Positions 63,950 to 64,000 of a stretch of DNA of 64,000 nt are shown here, in pieces (the first letter of the stretch is position 1; each line of letters begins with the position of its first letter). The stretch covers positions 62,001-126,000 of the forward strand of contig NZ_JAFVME010000004.1 in NCBI RefSeq assembly GCF_018492665.1, given 5' to 3'. A program made the position numbers and the translations under genes. The notes under the pieces were generated by a model. That model saw only the letters and a program-made list of their open reading frames with translations. It made no database searches and was not told where the DNA came from. This DNA comes from Pedobacter sp. B4-66. Lineage in GTDB: Bacteria > Bacteroidota > Bacteroidia > Sphingobacteriales > Sphingobacteriaceae.

Positions 63950-64000
63950 TTAGTATTTACTTGAAAGCTCTTTAGCCACAGTTTCTAATACTCCAGTGAT
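63950..64000 (-). CDS. atpA: ATP synthase F1 subunit alpha, C-terminal end
   Basis: The last 16 codons and TAA (63952-63950) of a minus-strand frame entering from the right edge. The residues ITGVLETVAKELSSKY match the C-terminal helix expected for AtpA just upstream of atpG. The call depends mainly on gene order. Confidence 0.75.
   Translation of the reverse strand: MTGVLETVAKELSSKY

Overview
The window looks like a chromosomal segment of a Sphingobacteriaceae member close to Pedobacter (phylum Bacteroidota). Reasons: low G+C; promoters with the Bacteroidota -7 element TAnnTTTG; gldB; the complete ebo cluster; DUF4397, DUF4349, GIN-domain, DUF5117-type metalloprotease and FtsX-type permease families; a GH92 mannosidase; and a TonB receptor with a carboxypeptidase-regulatory-like N-terminus. 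No tRNA, rRNA, CRISPR array, insertion sequence or prophage was recognised. The genus call is inference from gene families.

Layout. 1-181: start of an exported SMP-30-like protein on the minus strand. 360-7114: a TMEM220-type membrane protein followed by eboABCDEF in one tight plus-strand operon. 7188-9539: a Tat-exported phosphocholine-type phospholipase C. 9.5-17.8 kb: accessory genes, namely an ArsR/SRPBCC pair with paired operators, a methyltransferase remnant, an FKBP lipoprotein, a GIN-domain protein behind a LytTR-type site, an SGNH hydrolase, a PhyH dioxygenase, an SDR, and a PAS/DHp protein that lacks a kinase domain. Two possible small RNAs lie near 12.2 and 13.2 kb. 17.9-22.1 kb: zinc metalloprotease, thermonuclease and universal stress protein. 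22.6-30.7 kb: a minus-strand operon of two tandem TlpA-like thioredoxins, YceI, a di-haem peroxidase, a TonB receptor and a DUF4397 lipoprotein. 31.2-32.4 kb: a cysteine desulfurase under a SAM-I riboswitch. 32.8-34.1 kb: a sterol-desaturase-type hydroxylase. The promoters of these last three units share one palindromic operator family (core CTACTAAWTTAGTAG), so they appear to be a co-regulated, probably sulfur- or redox-linked unit. This is the most interesting feature of the window.

34-39.6 kb: an FtsX-type permease, a GH92 mannosidase and a GNAT. 39.9-64 kb is mostly core: ileS-dksA-like-lspA, a SIMPL protein, serS, rsmI-SHOCT-lnt, nadE, an outer-membrane barrel, gldB-patatin, then a seven-gene minus-strand run (flippase, GT2, OppC-like permease, rnhB, GT4, gcvT, comB), divergent ruvC, a DUF4349 lipoprotein, and the atpA-atpG end of an ATP synthase operon. 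lspA and lnt act together in lipoprotein maturation, which fits the many lipoproteins encoded here.
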